Shown: positions 48,607 through 61,914 of the stretch, piece by piece
How positions within the stretch are numbered: position 1 is the first letter of the stretch
How the letters are laid out: each line of letters opens with the position of its first letter
Assembly: GCA_036850595.1 (NCBI GenBank)
Contig: CM072160.1
Span: forward strand, 1,659,981 to 1,723,980
DNA: 64,000 bases
Reading direction: 5' to 3'
DNA from: Rhyacichthys aspro
Lineage: Eukaryota; Chordata; Actinopteri; Gobiiformes; Rhyacichthyidae
Made by a program: the position numbers and the translations under genes
The notes under the pieces: generated by a model
What the model was told of the DNA's origin: nothing
The model's database searches: none
What the model saw: only the letters and a program-made list of their open reading frames with translations

Positions 48607-51600
48607 TTATCCGAGACAGGGACGCGTGGGGCCCAGACTCTGAGCCAAAAGGAAAGCCTGGACCACCTCCTGCGTCTGCTGCGGCGTGGTGTTGACGTCC
48701 TCCAGAGCGTCCGCCACGGCGAACTGTCGGTCCCTCAGACGGTTCCAGTTGGACAGAACGTTGTGATACTCGAACACCTTCTCGTAGTTCCCCACGGAGT
48801 TGTAGAGCTTGATCAGGCCTCTGTAGTCGTACTCCAGACCGCTGTAGCCCTCTCCGAACAGCTTCTTACCTGCAACAAGAACGAGAACGACACCAGAGCA
48901 ATTTAACGCAGTTTAACAGAATATTAAAGCTCCAAGAACCTGGTCTCAGACTCCACTCTCAGCCCCAACAGCAGCGTAGTAACCTTTCCTGCTTCTTTCA
49001 TTCAAACAAGACCAATTTTTCACCACAAAATACTAATACGTTACATTAAATCAAAGTTTAGAGCTGACCTTAAGCATTGACAACATTTATCTATGTTTCA
49101 TTTGCTGCTGTTTCTCTATTTTTATCTTTTTTGAGCTGTTTCTCTGTAAAATAAGACATATTTCCAACAGAATAACCCATTTCCTTGGTTTATTTCCTTG
49201 TTCCTTCGTTGTTGACATCAGTGTCGACCAATGGGAGCGCTCCTTTTTACCTGAAGTGAGCTGTGATTGGACAAAATCCTGCTGTGGACTGATCATTCTC
49301 ATCTATTAAAATCCTTCATTATAAAGACTAGATCACGTCTTAAGGTCTCATTTTTTCAGATGATTCCTGTTACAATAAACTTTAGGAGATTACACTGAAA
49401 AACTAAATGAAACAAAAAAAAAATCAGGTAATAGAGTTTAAAATAGTCTTTGTTTGACTTAAAGTGTTTAGTCTGATCACAGGCAGCAAAGATAAAAGTT
49501 TCATGTCAGCTCTAAACTTTGATTTAATGTAACGTATTAATATTTTGTGGTGAAAAATTGGTCCAGTTTGACTTTTTTTAAATAAAAGAAGCAGGAAAAG
49601 TTACTGCGCTTCTGTTGGAGGAGAGTGGAGTCTGAGACCAGGACAAAAAAACAACAAAAATCATGCACTGGAGCTTTGAGATTGACAATAAGACATGCTT
49701 TCACACTGTATGAGGCTAAAACATAAAAGTGCTGCCATTAAAGGAAGTATAGCTATATAGTGCTGCAATAAACAGTAGAAGAAGACTGTTTCTGCTTTAA
49801 TCCCATTTTTTTCTAAACTTTAAATTCAGATTCTGCCACATTTTAGCTCCTCACTCTTTCATGTATCCGCTCTGCTCCTGTTTAAAGCAGTGGAGACGGA
49901 GAATAGAGTGTTTTTAATTCACAAAGGAGTCATTTAAATGTTGTTCTGACCGATGGCGATGGAGCGCAGGTAGAGCCTCTCCGCGTCCTCGTACTGGTTC
50001 ATGTCGTAGTTGTAGAGCGAGGCCAGGTGACCCACGGACAGCGCCACCTCGTAGTCTTCGTGCCCCAGAAGCTGCTCCTTTATCTGGATCGCTTTGATGT
50101 GCATCTCCTCCGCCTCCTACGTCCGACAAAACCAGGAGATTATACGACGCCTCCGTTCGTCCCGAGGCCCGCGTTAGTATCTGGACTGACCTTAAACTTC
50201 CTCATGGACTGGTAGAGCCGCCCCAGGTTGCCGTAGTGTTTGGCCGTTTGGACGTTGAACTCTCCGAAGGCCTTCTTGGCGAGCTGCAGAGACGAGAGGT
50301 GCAGGTCGTGAGCCTCCTGCAGGAGCCGCTCCTCCGTTTCTTTGTTGTGGCAGTCGATGGCGATCTCCTCCAAAATAAGAGCTGCGGAAAAACAGAGAAA
50401 CGTTTCATGTAACGTCAGTGAGGACTGCTTAAAGAGGCCGTTATTTAGCCGCTGTTCTCTTATAAAATCTATCTTCTTAATCAAATCTTCATCTATCTTT
50501 TGTGTTTTTGTGCTGCCTCTTGGTCAGGTCGTCATTGCAAATCAGAATTGGTTCTCAGTTGACTTACCTGCTTAAATAAAGGTTAATAAATACATAAAAT
50601 CAAAACTAAGTCTAATTGCTTACATTGAGAATACAACAATATACTATGGTAGACTCTATTAACAGTGTTCAGTTGAGTCTTTCTAATAAAAACACGATAC
50701 GACAGAAGCCCCCAGACAAGAAGACAGTAGGAGTAGTATCTGTAAACGCTGCTTTACCTTTGACTCTCTTGGACGAGGCCAGCAGCAGATGGTCCTCAGG
50801 CAGAATGTGGGTGATGATGTCTATGGCACGCTCTGCATGAAATCTGAGACACAAACCACACCAGAGTAAACACCACATGAATGAATCGATATGTCTGTAA
50901 CCTCAAGGCACGAGCGTATTTTAAACCCTCCATTACTCTTCTCTTTGTCTTAAATTTAATCTGGTCATAAAACACAGATGTAAAACTATTAATCCATTTG
51001 TACCGGTTACGTTTTATGGGTTTTCTGTTTAAGTTCTGTTTCGACTGCAGCAGAAAGGCAGTGAGGGTCTAAAGGTTTAAGGCTTCTCAAAAGAGCATAT
51101 TTCACTAGACTGGATCCACTTTTAAAGCCTGACAGTAAACACTGTAGGTTTAACATTAGATAATCAATCATATTCAAGACAAAATACTTTTATTAAGAAG
51201 TATTGTAGCTAAGTAACGTGATGCTGTTTGACTTGTGCACAACTATGGCAAAAAAAATCTATCACAATATTTTTTTCTTGTTTTTTTTAGCTTAGGCTTA
51301 TTCTCTAACTGAGCTGCCGTCCCCTATTTATGTTTTACTTGATCAAAAGCAGCTATTAAACATTAAAATATGAACATTAAACAAAATGAACACAAAAAAA
51401 TCAAATGACTTTACAAAAGAAAGCAATCAAAAGTATTTAAGAACATTTTTGGAAAGTTTAATGGACTCAAGTGTTCAAGAACCACTGAACAAAAGGCAAA
51501 TAAATGTCTTTACATCTCAACTAACTTTAAAATAAGTGTGTTGCATTTATGCCACTTCGCTTTTCTAATTTTACAGACCCACTGCTGTGACAGAATCTGC

Positions 51601-54600
51601 TAAGAGTTTATATTGAATAAAAATGATCAACGCTATATAGACGAGATTAACGTTAATTTTATTGCGATGTAACATAAAATTCAATATCTGGCACTTGTCT
51701 CTGAAAAAAATAAAAAGACGACAACAAAACGAACAAAACGACACAAAAAAAAATGAGGATGCTGCATTTATTTCCTGCCTTTGGACCTTGTTTCATTCTA
51801 CAATAGGTTTACCAGTTATTCTTTTTATGAAGTCACTTTCCTCACAGCTACTTCCTCTCTGTATAAAACCTGAAACTGTTTCTCTAAAAAGGGAAAAGCT
51901 TTACACCTCGTCACATAAACAGTTCCAAAGTGAGTCACAAGCTTTAATGGGACTCTCTGTAAAAGTAATTAGCTGCTGTCCTCTCAGTTCGATGGGTCCG
52001 TGTTACTCACAGTGCGTTGTCAAATTTCCCAGAGCTGTACTGGTGCACGTATGAAGAGTACGCCAGGTCTTCATGAGCTGTGGCAACGTGGATGTTCTTA
52101 CCCCCGAACACGGACTGTCGGATGTCCAGCGCCGTCTGAAAAACACGAGTCATCTTTATTAAAAAAACGTCCATCACTGGAACAAAAGCAGTGGAGGTTT
52201 CTATTCATTTATTGGTTTAAGACTCTTTGAGTTTGAGAAAAAAGTCCAAAAACCAACAACTCTGGCTCCTTTGTGTGTCTCCATCTTGTTTTGTTCATGT
52301 ACAGCATAAAAAAGGGTGTGTTTATTTTATTGTCTTCTAGATTACTCGTTTTATTTGCAGTAATTAATGTCTATAAAGATTTAAAAACACTCATTGTAGT
52401 GCATAACTGTAATAAACTTTATTTCTATCGCTCTTTTTCTAAACAAAGTTACAAAGTGCTTGACAGTGATGAAAATCTACATGAATAAATCAATAACAAA
52501 CAATAAAACAAATGCACAAATTAAAATCATGCACAAAGAACAATAAAATCAAATATTAAAGACAATAAATAACAGGTTGAAATCAGGAAATAAATGCTTC
52601 TCTAAAAATGTTTTTAAATATTTCTTCTTTCTAAAGCACTGTGCAAAGTAAACTGTAAAGTATGTTTATTTTTTATTATTTTACAAAACACAAAGTGAAC
52701 GTAGAATTATTCAAAGAGATTATATAAAGCAGGGTTGAATGGAGAAGCGTCTCAATTGAGATGATGTTTTTGTATTTTGTAATGTGTAGGTCCAGTTTTT
52801 AATGAGTAAATAAATAAAAGAGAGGAGAAATAAAGTAACGTACCTGGTAAATTGCGACCGATTGGCAGATATTGTCTACATTGAGTAAGTAAAAGCCGTA
52901 ATCTAGCAGCGTGTCTGAATACTTGGGATGTTTGTGTCCGAAATGTTCTCTGTAAAAAAACAAAAAAACAAAGCATTCGATCAGATTTCAGATAAAAGTA
53001 AAAACACGAGAAGGTTTTATCGGACGCTGCAGGTTACCTCGCTAAAAAGACTGCGTGTTTGATCAGCTGTTCTGCTTTTCTGAACTCTCTCTTCACGACA
53101 CAAGCCTGAACAAACAAAATATTAATATGAGAAAAAGGACAGAAACAGAGCTTTATTTTTATTTCATATTTTGTGGTGAACCTTTGAGGCTTGTCGCAGA
53201 ACATCAACTACTACTTTAACAGGCAGCCCCGGAGTTATTTCCTTCATAGCCTCTATACACCACCTGTAAGCCTGCAAGACAAAAATCAGGGAAAAGGGAA
53301 TTAAGGCGTTTCTTCCATTTGTTTGATTTAGCATTTGTATGGGATAACTTTTCACACTTTTAGCTATTTTTATGAGACATCTGAAAGCCAGATTACCTAG
53401 TCTCAAATGCACTGTGGACCAGGAAGTTTAATTTGTCATTTTTTGCTTATTTGTAGCATTTAACACACTTTATGTTATTGCAGCACTGAATCCTATGAGT
53501 CTAATATACAGCAAACTATCACTATTGACCCCATTACTTTACAATTAAACCCCACTTTTTGTGTATTTATGTATTTTGTTTTTACTTTAAGGCCTTTTAT
53601 TAAAAACCTGCACCACCTTACGCCACTGCTGTAGAAATACACACTGTCCTGTATAAACGAGGTTAATTAAACGGACGAGAACTGTTTATAATTTGAGTTT
53701 TCTGATTTAGAACAATGTTATAAATAGATATATTGCTACATCTTCTTAAATGGACATAATGTGAAGTAATTTAGTGAGTTTGCATGTGTTTTTCTAATCC
53801 GTCAGACTAGTCTTTCTCTAGAAAATCACCGTCAGCAGCAAAACTCTCCTGCAGAAGCTCTTATTCATCATTTACAACATCACGTAGCATTTGTTGACAC
53901 TCCTCCCAGTAACGTCCTGCTTATTTGGAGAAACTCACCTCGTCGTAGTGGCTTTTGGCGAAGAGCAAGGCACAGAGCTCGCCGTACAGCGCCGCCTTGT
54001 TGGCCTGGTGGCCGTGTTTGGCTAATTTATCCATGTACGACTGGGCGAGCTTGAAGGTCTCCTCCCCCAGGTGGTACTTACAGTTCCCGTTACGGACATG
54101 AAGCAGCCTAGGAGCGAAGACAGAGACTTTAACTACTCATTTTTATAATAAATCAGTTGGTTTAAGCGACATCTCTGATAAAAAAGGACTCATACAGTGC
54201 TTTTTTCAAACTTACACATTAAAAAACTAAACACTCACACTGCTCAAACTTGAGGTATTAACTTCCTGTTATGGGACGCAGAGGTGTTTATGTGGAAAAG
54301 AAAAGACTGACTAATCAAGCTCTTCAAGACTCCGAGCTTTAACAGGATGTGTAACCCAGAGAGACGCCCTTCAGTGATATAAATAGATGCTGTGTAAGGA
54401 AACAATCTTAATTTAACTTATGACTAATGCAAAACACAGCAAAAAATAAAATAAAATGTCCCAAAAATACGTAAAAGTCCAGTCACAGGAGATTTCATAC
54501 AGCCCTCCTTGGCCCTTGAACAGATGCACATTAAAAATCTGTCACTCTTTAAAAGTTTGAACGCTCCTGAGTTAAAGAACTTTCTGAAGATCTCTAGTGT

Positions 54601-57600
54601 AACTACATTTTGTGCTATTAGGCCATGGATTTTTATTACTTCATCAGATAAGATTCATTGCAACTGACTAATGCAATTTTATTTTTATTATATTAATATT
54701 ACTCTTTCAGATGGGTCTTTTTTGGCAGAAATTGACTTAAATCTATGAGTTTAATCCAGTAAATTCAGTAAAAAGACCTGGTTTAGACGTGGCTTGGAGG
54801 ATATCAGACTGAGAGGTAAATGTCTTGTTTAGTTTTATTTTGTGACAGGTTGAGTCGAGTAGAGGCCAGTTTAAAAATCTCATTCTAAACAAAACTTATG
54901 AGCAATTGATTTATGTAACGACATTGTTATTAATGAGTGAATAAGCGCGATACTTTGATAAAGTATTCTCTGCAAATTGGCAGATCGTTAATAGCTCATA
55001 GAGCGCACAACTCCTACTTTAAAATGATAATTTCTATAAGGTTTTGTAATGCAATTTTAATATTTACCTTCTATAACAAAAAGATACAAAAGAGAAAGCC
55101 AAAAAAGTTCAGATAACCAGTAAAAATGTGGCAAAAACTGCAAAATTTTACAAAGACAACAAAAAAAAAACTATATAAAAAAAGCAGTAAAGTGTTAAAG
55201 GTTTTTATACATGGCCCATCTCTAGATATAAATGACCTGAGACTGACCTGACACAGCACTCCACGGCTCTGAAGCAGTGGAGCACCTCACTGTGGAGCGT
55301 GCACAGCTGCAGGCACGACAGAAACACTTTCTCTGCGTCTCCATACCAGCCCGCGTCAGACAGGAAGCCCCCTACAGGCGGACGGAGGAATCACAGGTCA
55401 CTCTTTAAACCAGCCTCAAGACACTAACTCCATTCTGGTTTATTTACCCAGCACGAAGCCGAACTGGATGGCCTTCTCTTTGACGTGAGCGTCCGACTCC
55501 GCGATGTAGGAGCAGCGCCGGCTGAAGGAGTTCGCCAACACGGAGGCAACTTTGACGCCGTGGTCCATTAACGCCTGGAAGCAGTGGTGCAGGAGGTGTC
55601 TGTGAAGAGAAACCAGGGGTTTCACAGAGAGATTGTAAAGAAGAACATAATCTTTCAGTTTAATGAGGAAATGCTGAGCTGAACGGTCAAGAAAACCCCC
55701 GGGAAACTGTTTGAATATTTTAGTTGTCAACATTTGCCTATGGTCGACCTGTTGAACTTAAGTGACATTTTAATGTAATGTAATGTGATTTAGAGCTAAA
55801 CTGATGAAGCTGGGACAGAGTCACAAGATGCTGACTCACTCTGAAGAAGGATAACAGTCACAGACCGAGACTTGGCACAATTCATTCAATAACAAAGAGA
55901 AGTGAGAGGAGTGAGGTCAAAAAAGACACAGGGAGAAGAAGTTGGCTCACACTGTTTTTAAGAAATCCTTTTAAAGGAAATTTCCAGGGCAGCATTTTCT
56001 CATAAACAATATATATTTTAGAACAGACCCTGTATTATTCCCCAAGGTTCAGCTGAAATTACTCCAGCTTTGGTTTGAACCATACTTTACAAAATACAGA
56101 GGGAGCAGAGGTGTCCTACCATTATATAAATATGAAAGATTACTTAAGGCACAGTTTATACACTTTTCTGCTGCTGGATTTACACATACATTACTAACAA
56201 TATACATACACACCTTCTCATTCAATGGTTTTCTTTATTTTTATTACTTTGTACATTGTTGATTGATACTGAAGACATCAGATCTATGAAGGAATACATA
56301 TGGAGTTATGTAGTAAACTAAGAATATGTTTTATATTTTAGATTCTCCAAACTAAACACCTTTTCTGGGATGATGCTGTTGTGTTTTTTAAGCAGCTTAC
56401 TCAACAAAAGTGCACGTGTTTGAATATAAAATTAAACAATCCCTCAGCCAGATTCAAGAGTTTGTATTTTTGTCGTGTAAACAGCCTCTCAATCAAATAG
56501 ATTAATATTTTGCAGTAAACAAAGTCAAGAATCCCATTGTGCTTCTGATGCTTGCCTTTTTCAGTTTGGTTAAATCAAACTCTGGCAGTTTCTGCTCCAG
56601 ATGAACTTTAGAGCCACCAAACCTGCTTCTACTGAACTCTGGGAAGGTTTGTTAAAAATAGAACCCTCAGTGGAGCACAGACGACTAAACGAGCCCAAAC
56701 ACAACATCAAATAACATTTATCTAAACCCAGAGCGAAAAAAAACCCCAAACAAAACCATACTGTCCATCAAAACCAAACAAAAGGGGGTAAATTTGGGCC
56801 GACAGCGCCCTCTAGTGTGTTTCTGGAGAAAAGCCTTGTTCTTTTGTTGTTTGGTGCAGTTTAAAATACAGTTCAATTCTTCCAGGAGAGTATACAATGA
56901 CTGCTGGGCATTTTCATGACTAGACAAATACTATAGAACGTGTGGGAACCGTGTCCAGTCATGAGTAAAATCTGCTGATGGTGCACTCTCCGAACTGTTC
57001 TTACCTTTTATCTGACGCCCGCAGAACTTTAGCGAACACCTCCAGCTCACAGAACTCTCCCCCGAGCTGACAGAGCCGGCCCTGCTGGTACAGCTGTGGA
57101 CAGAAGGCGGAGAAACACCACTTTATCAGTTTCACAGTTTCTATGTCTCTGCTAAAAGAGTGAGTAAACTCAGAGTGACAGCACGAGGCTAGGCTTTATC
57201 TGTGCACTGCAGAAGCCTGAGGGAAAACAGATACAGCTTTTAGGAGTTTTATTTGGATAACTTCTCAAGACACCTGTCAGATTATTTCTAAAGGCTCCAG
57301 ACTAGACACTGACTCTATATATTACATTTAAATGTGCATATTTTGGTGGATTTGACATAAAAAGGACTCGATTCAATTCCTAAGTTTACATTTAAGTGCC
57401 CAATAAGAACATCCTCTCATCAATTTCCTGTAAACCTCAGCCATGGACTTTATTATTATTATTTAGTGATAAGTAATATCTCTAGACTGGTCCCATGTGT
57501 CTTCTTAAAACAGAAGAACAATTGATTCAAAAGCACACACTGACGAGACAATAGCGCGCCGCCATAGTCACTGAAGCCATACGAGTTATGATATAAGCTT

Positions 57601-60600
57601 CATGCATTGGATTTTAAAGGTAAATTGAGTATTGTGGCCATATTTAAGAGTCTGCAGGATTGAAATGTGCTCCGTGTCTGTTGTCTGTGCTCAGTGCAGC
57701 AGAGCTTAGAGTGAGAGGAGACCTTAATGTTGAAAAGCATTATTCTCCAGAGATAGTGGAGATACGTTGGCATTAGTCAATACTACAATACAAAACAATA
57801 CTACTTATCTTTTGTTTCAGTGACACAAGCAACGAGCGATGGATACAAACAGAGACAGAGGAGAGAAGCAAAACATTAGCAACAGCTGCAACTTTTACCA
57901 TCTCTACATGAACCCTCTGTTGAATGACACCAGCCTCGTTTATGAGCAGACATCTATTTCTACAATAGTCCTGTTGGCACAGCACCAACAGGATTACTGC
58001 AGAGTGTTTAAAATCAAACTTACTCACAGAGTTAAACAGACTTTAAGCGCAATGAATCTAACAGTCTTACAACATTTTTTTTTCTTTAAAATGAGGAAAA
58101 CCGTGATTTAAACTGATATAAATGAAGCTCTGGCTACGTCTATTTACAATCAAAACAAAAAAAAGCACATGGCTCATTTGCATTAATTAATATGTAAATG
58201 TGTACAATACTTTTTAAAGCTGCAGTAGGCAAAGATCTTCAACAACAGTATACTGACCTGCTGCTTTTATTTTATTAAAAAATGAAAACTGTACCAATAC
58301 ACCATCGCAAAATAATTGATTTTTATCCATACTTTCTTTTTTTTAGACTTTAACCATAGGATTTTCAGCCGACATTGATTCAGAGTTGACAATTTCTTTC
58401 AGTTTGCTCCAGGCACGACTCAAATAAAAGTAAACAAACCGAGCCAGTTCATGTTTGTCTAAAGTTACACCTTGAAGCCTCTAAACTCACCAAAACAGTG
58501 TAAAATTGCAATTTAAAACAAAGCTGTATTGTTGACCCATCTGTTTTCCATTTGACCTGTGACCCAGTGCCCTAACCCACTCAGAACTCATCGGGACAAA
58601 AACAATGAAAAACCCCCGGAGCTACACATGACCTAAAGTGATCCATCATCTTTGTTTTCTCAGAGTAAACTTGTCGTGCTTTTAAACGTGAAAGTTAGAA
58701 CCGAGGCTAATGCTTTTGTTACACTCCGGGTCTTGGATTGGGTTTGTTTTTGAAACTTAAGAGCCACTTTCTCTTCTGAGAGCAGAAAACCAAAACTCCA
58801 AATGGATAGTGAGGCTGATTTGATTCATTTTTAATTCATAATGTCACAACCTGTTATTCTTATAGGTGTTTGTATAGCCATCATTGCTTAAAGCAGCAGT
58901 GTCAAACTCACTTTAGTTCAGGGGCCACATAGAGCTCAATCTGATCTGAAGTGGGTCGGACCAATAAAATAACATAACATAATAATATATAACATAATAA
59001 CCTATAGAGAATGAACAACTGCAAAGAAGTACATTATAATCAATCACAGCATGAACTCACCCTCACAATATGGCTTTGATGCTAATGCTATTTTGTATTA
59101 GGACTGTACAATTAATCGACTTTTCAATTTCAATTATCGGCTCCCAATGATCACAAAACCTATGTAATAAACGATATTATTACTTGTTTTTTTCTATTAC
59201 TTGTTTTTCATGAGGTTGTGGAAATGCACAACATTGTTGAGCTTATTTATTTATCTTGATTATTATTATAAGCTATTTATTTATAAGTTTCAATATATCA
59301 TTTATTTTAGGGAGAATTCACAGTTTAGTTCAATAAATCCAACATATTTCCAAAGTCAATGAGTAATCGTGTAAAATAATTGTGATTTCAATCATGACCA
59401 AAATTTTAATTATGTAAATATAAACTGTAATTATGATTTTTTTTCTATAATCGAGCAGCCCTTGTTTGCATTTACTGTCACTGCTGCATCACTGATCTCT
59501 CAGTTGTCGTTTCCTCAGACCATCTAACAGTTCATTTATCTTCTCTATTGTCCTTGCAGCTTTTGTATTTTTCTCCTTGAGTGTCACAGTGGAGCTGAAT
59601 ATTATATTCCTTGAGACCAAAACTTGCTGCACACACACCAAACACACAGATTTCCCATTCTCCTCTGTGAATAAGTTAAAGTGGTCCATTTTTTTTGGAA
59701 GAACTCTACACTCAATCTCTACTTTTCTGTCTTTTCTCTACATTTTGGGTAATGAGCTGCCACAGAGGATAATTTAAAAGCAAAATAATAAAGCAAAAAT
59801 GTCATTTATGGAACCATTGCTGCAATATTCTGTTTAGTTCAGGGTCTCAGTGTTGTGATGAAAATAGTGCGACCCACAGTGGACACATTGCTGTTGCTTT
59901 CATTTAAAAATTGCAGTTAATGTCTTCTTTGTAATTTTCCAAAATCATGGGCCACATGTTTGACACCCGTCTTACAAGAAGGCAGTTTTCCAAGGATTAG
60001 TGAAAGATCTTGGTTGTTTTTGGTTGTACTCACAGCAAGTGTTACATAAGCATTTCAACATTTTAATAACTGCTGATGCCCTTTGCCCCACATCTGTTGA
60101 TATTAAATGAGTTTCAATGAGTTTTACAGCGAGCATCGCTTTGGTTTATTGTCTGGTCAACTCTGCTTCTCACCTCAATAACACCTCACTTGGAAACAAA
60201 CAGAGCATTGTTTTCATTTTGATTGATTGATTTTTTGTTTGGTTTGATTCACATTTACACCTGGAATGAAGGCAGCCTTAACGTGTTTTTTTTTCTAGTT
60301 CTCTGGAAAAAGGCCATACACATGAATCATTAAGTTCCCTCAGGGCCAACAAAGTATTATTTTGGTAGAACCATCAGTTAACAGACACATTTCCAAGCCT
60401 TTTAACACAATGTTAAAGGAGGTATAAGAGATCCTTAGTGATGGTAACTTATTCCCTACAGTAGGTCAGCCCCAGTTTGGAAAAGCAGACAAGAGGATTG
60501 ACATAGGCTTTGTGTTCTCCATGTCACTGAAAACACACTTTTAAAACAACTAACAAGCCTTTCAAATTCAAAAACTATTCTCAGTGACTGTGTTTGTTAC

Positions 60601-61303
60601 ATAGAATGAATTTACATGACTTTATTTTAACATATGATTGATTTTTATTCTGTTTTTCATTTATGCAACTTCAGAATTGAACTCGCTCCTCACTGGGACC
60701 CTTGTTTGAACCAACAAATATGAGCCATTTTTCAGCAACAGATATTGTGTAAATATCCTTTATGGCACACATTTAAATTACGCTGGAGGTAGTTCAGTGT
60801 TTTACAGTACAAAGCCTCTCCTGTCTGCTTCTCCAAATTGGAAATGTGTTGACAAATATTTACAGTAGGGATAAATTAGCCTCAAAAGCGCAGAACCTCA
60901 TTTACAAAAGCTACGTGTCAACTAAATGAAGTAACATGATAATTAGCTTTACGACAAGTGACAATTGTGAAGACAGGTTAAATATAGCTAAATAAAATCC
61001 CCGATACGAAAACAAAGCAGAATAAAAAGATATTTAACTCTGTAAACTCATGTACTAACAGTTTATCAAAACTGAGCTAAGGTTAGCAGCGACATTAGCA
61101 GCTCATTACGCGAACTAGCAGCTGACATATGCTATTTTTTAAGCTTTGTAAACGCTAAATCTCACCTTATAATAGACGTCAAACTGTATATTTTCCGGGA
61201 GAGAGCGTATGTCCCTTCTGGAGCGGCTGTAGTTGTCCACCACAGCTGAGATAGCCGTGTTGTAAAGCGTTTCTGGGATCCACTCGAGCTCCACCGCCGC
61301 CAT
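48607..61303 (-). CDS. appbp2: APPBP2 (amyloid protein-binding protein 2), complete
   Basis: Thirteen exons on minus: 61166-61303, 57005-57093, 55448-55599, 55248-55371, 53939-54107, 53182-53271, 53038-53105, 52844-52949, 52011-52135, 50758-50843, 50191-50381, 49951-50116, 48607-48869. They join in frame to 1767 bases, 588 codons plus stop (human 585). The start MAAVELEWIPETLYN and internal blocks such as AYRWCIEAMKEITPGLPVK, LLQEAHDLHLSSLQLAKKAFG and NYEKVFEYHNVLSNWNRLRDRQ are near-identical to vertebrate APPBP2. The body is a run of TPR/kinesin-light-chain-like helical repeats. The protein binds the sorting signal of amyloid precursor protein and is a substrate receptor of CUL2-elongin ubiquitin ligases. 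Residues ~10-45 (ETLYNTAISAVV, then SLPENI) have the layout of a BC/CUL2-box, an inference. The C-terminal tail after exon 13 codon ~60 is the least conserved part and ends Leu-Gly. The ATG sits in a CpG-rich, YY1-like context. Confidence 0.97.
48926..49677. mobile_element. Foldback (long inverted repeat) element in APPBP2 intron 12
   Basis: The first ~150 bases (AAAGCTCC..., GGTCTCAGACTCCACTCTC, then TCAAAGTTTAGAGCTGAC) are the inverted complement of the last ~180 (49500-49677: GTCAGCTCTAAACTTTGA, GAGAGTGGAGTCTGAGACC, ...GGAGCTTT). The centre (49080-49440) carries CAATGGGAGCGCTCC. No transposase. A partial relative lies inverted at 47845-48170. Confidence 0.65.
50505..50600 (+). mobile_element. 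3' tail of a non-LTR retrotransposon (LINE-type), APPBP2 intron 10
   Basis: Contains CTCTTGGTCAGGTCGTC, then a TTAACTTACCTG-like segment and TTAAATAAAGGTTAATAAATA, the typical 3' end of a fish LINE. A similar tail (GACCAGGTCATCCTT ... AAATAAAGGTTAAATAAAT) is at 63480-63530. Confidence 0.5.
58896..59971. mobile_element. hAT-type nonautonomous transposon in APPBP2 intron 1, split by a nested element
   Basis: The left end reads CAGTGTCAAACTCAC with GGGGCCACAT just inside. The right end reads GGGCCACATGTTTGACACCC, its inverted counterpart. These termini are typical of a widespread vertebrate hAT group. The interior has no transposase ORF. A second element at 59100-59462 has inserted into it. Confidence 0.65.
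59100..59462 (+). mobile_element. Full-length hAT-like MITE nested inside 58896-59971
   Basis: Bounded by GGACTGTACAATTAATCGAC on the left and TAATCGAGCAGCCCTT on the right, an imperfect inverted repeat. About 360 bases, AT-rich, no coding capacity. It is the most complete member of the family seen at 736 and 27422. Confidence 0.7.
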
Positions 61304-61559
61304 GTTGTTTTCCCTCTCCCAAAAAGCAGCCCAGCCTTCCTACATTCGCTACCTTTCCGCGGAAAAAACACCTCGTCCGCGGCTCCACATACAACATTAG
61401 CTTCGCAGTGAGGCCACAAATGACGGAGGGGGAGTTAAATTAGAGATATAAGTGTTGTAGGGGTTGTTAATTCTTCACGGGTCTCCTTCATCTCCGGTTG
61501 GTTATTTGTCGACCCCTCAACAGCAGCAGCAGCGGCGGCGGCAGTTCCGACCGACGCAC

Positions 61560-61583
61560 TGACGTAATGACGCAATGACGTAA
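61560..61583. promoter_or_regulatory. Three tandem CRE/ATF-like octamers upstream of APPBP2
   Basis: Three back-to-back 8-mers, TGACGTAA, TGACGCAA and TGACGTAA, about 260 bases upstream of the APPBP2 start and inside the CpG-rich promoter. They resemble ATF/CREB or NFIL3-type half-sites. Exact head-to-tail tripling is unlikely by chance in such a short space, but binding is inferred only. Confidence 0.5.
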
Positions 61584-61728
61584 TTGTGCAGTCGAAGCAA
61601 AAAGCCTCCTAAAGGTCGGAGTTGTGTGTGGGTTAAAGGGGTTGTATCTGCAATGTTTTCACTTTAAAGGTATAATATGTAGATAATTATTGAATGGTTA
61701 ATCTAAATTACAATATTGTTGTCAATCC

Positions 61729-61914
61729 ATGTTCCCGCCAGAACAAACAGGTCAACAAACCAGAGTAACTTGGAGGTTGCTTGAACTCCACTCAAAACCA
61801 GAGGAGAACAGTCATCCTCTGAATATTAGAGCGGCACAGTCCCTCAGTGTGCTTAAATCCTCACTAAAACCCATTTGTTTGCACTGGCTTTTAACACAAG
61901 TTGAGCCATTTTAA
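61729..61914 (+). pseudogene. Possible remnant of a LINE reverse-transcriptase C-terminus
   Basis: A 61-codon frame ends with a SLSVLKSSLKPICLHWL-like segment that resembles the conserved end of fish L2-type ORF2 proteins. It is short and I cannot confirm it. It may be chance. Confidence 0.25.

Noticed and set aside
57839..58111. 90-codon plus-strand ORF in APPBP2 intron 1
   Set aside because: Repeats an internal CAACAGGATTACTGC-type segment in inverted form, low-complexity end, no homology. Intronic chance ORF.
61162..61419. ORFs of 85 and 72 codons on minus at the APPBP2 promoter
   Set aside because: They are other-frame shadows of APPBP2 exon 1 and its CpG-rich leader.
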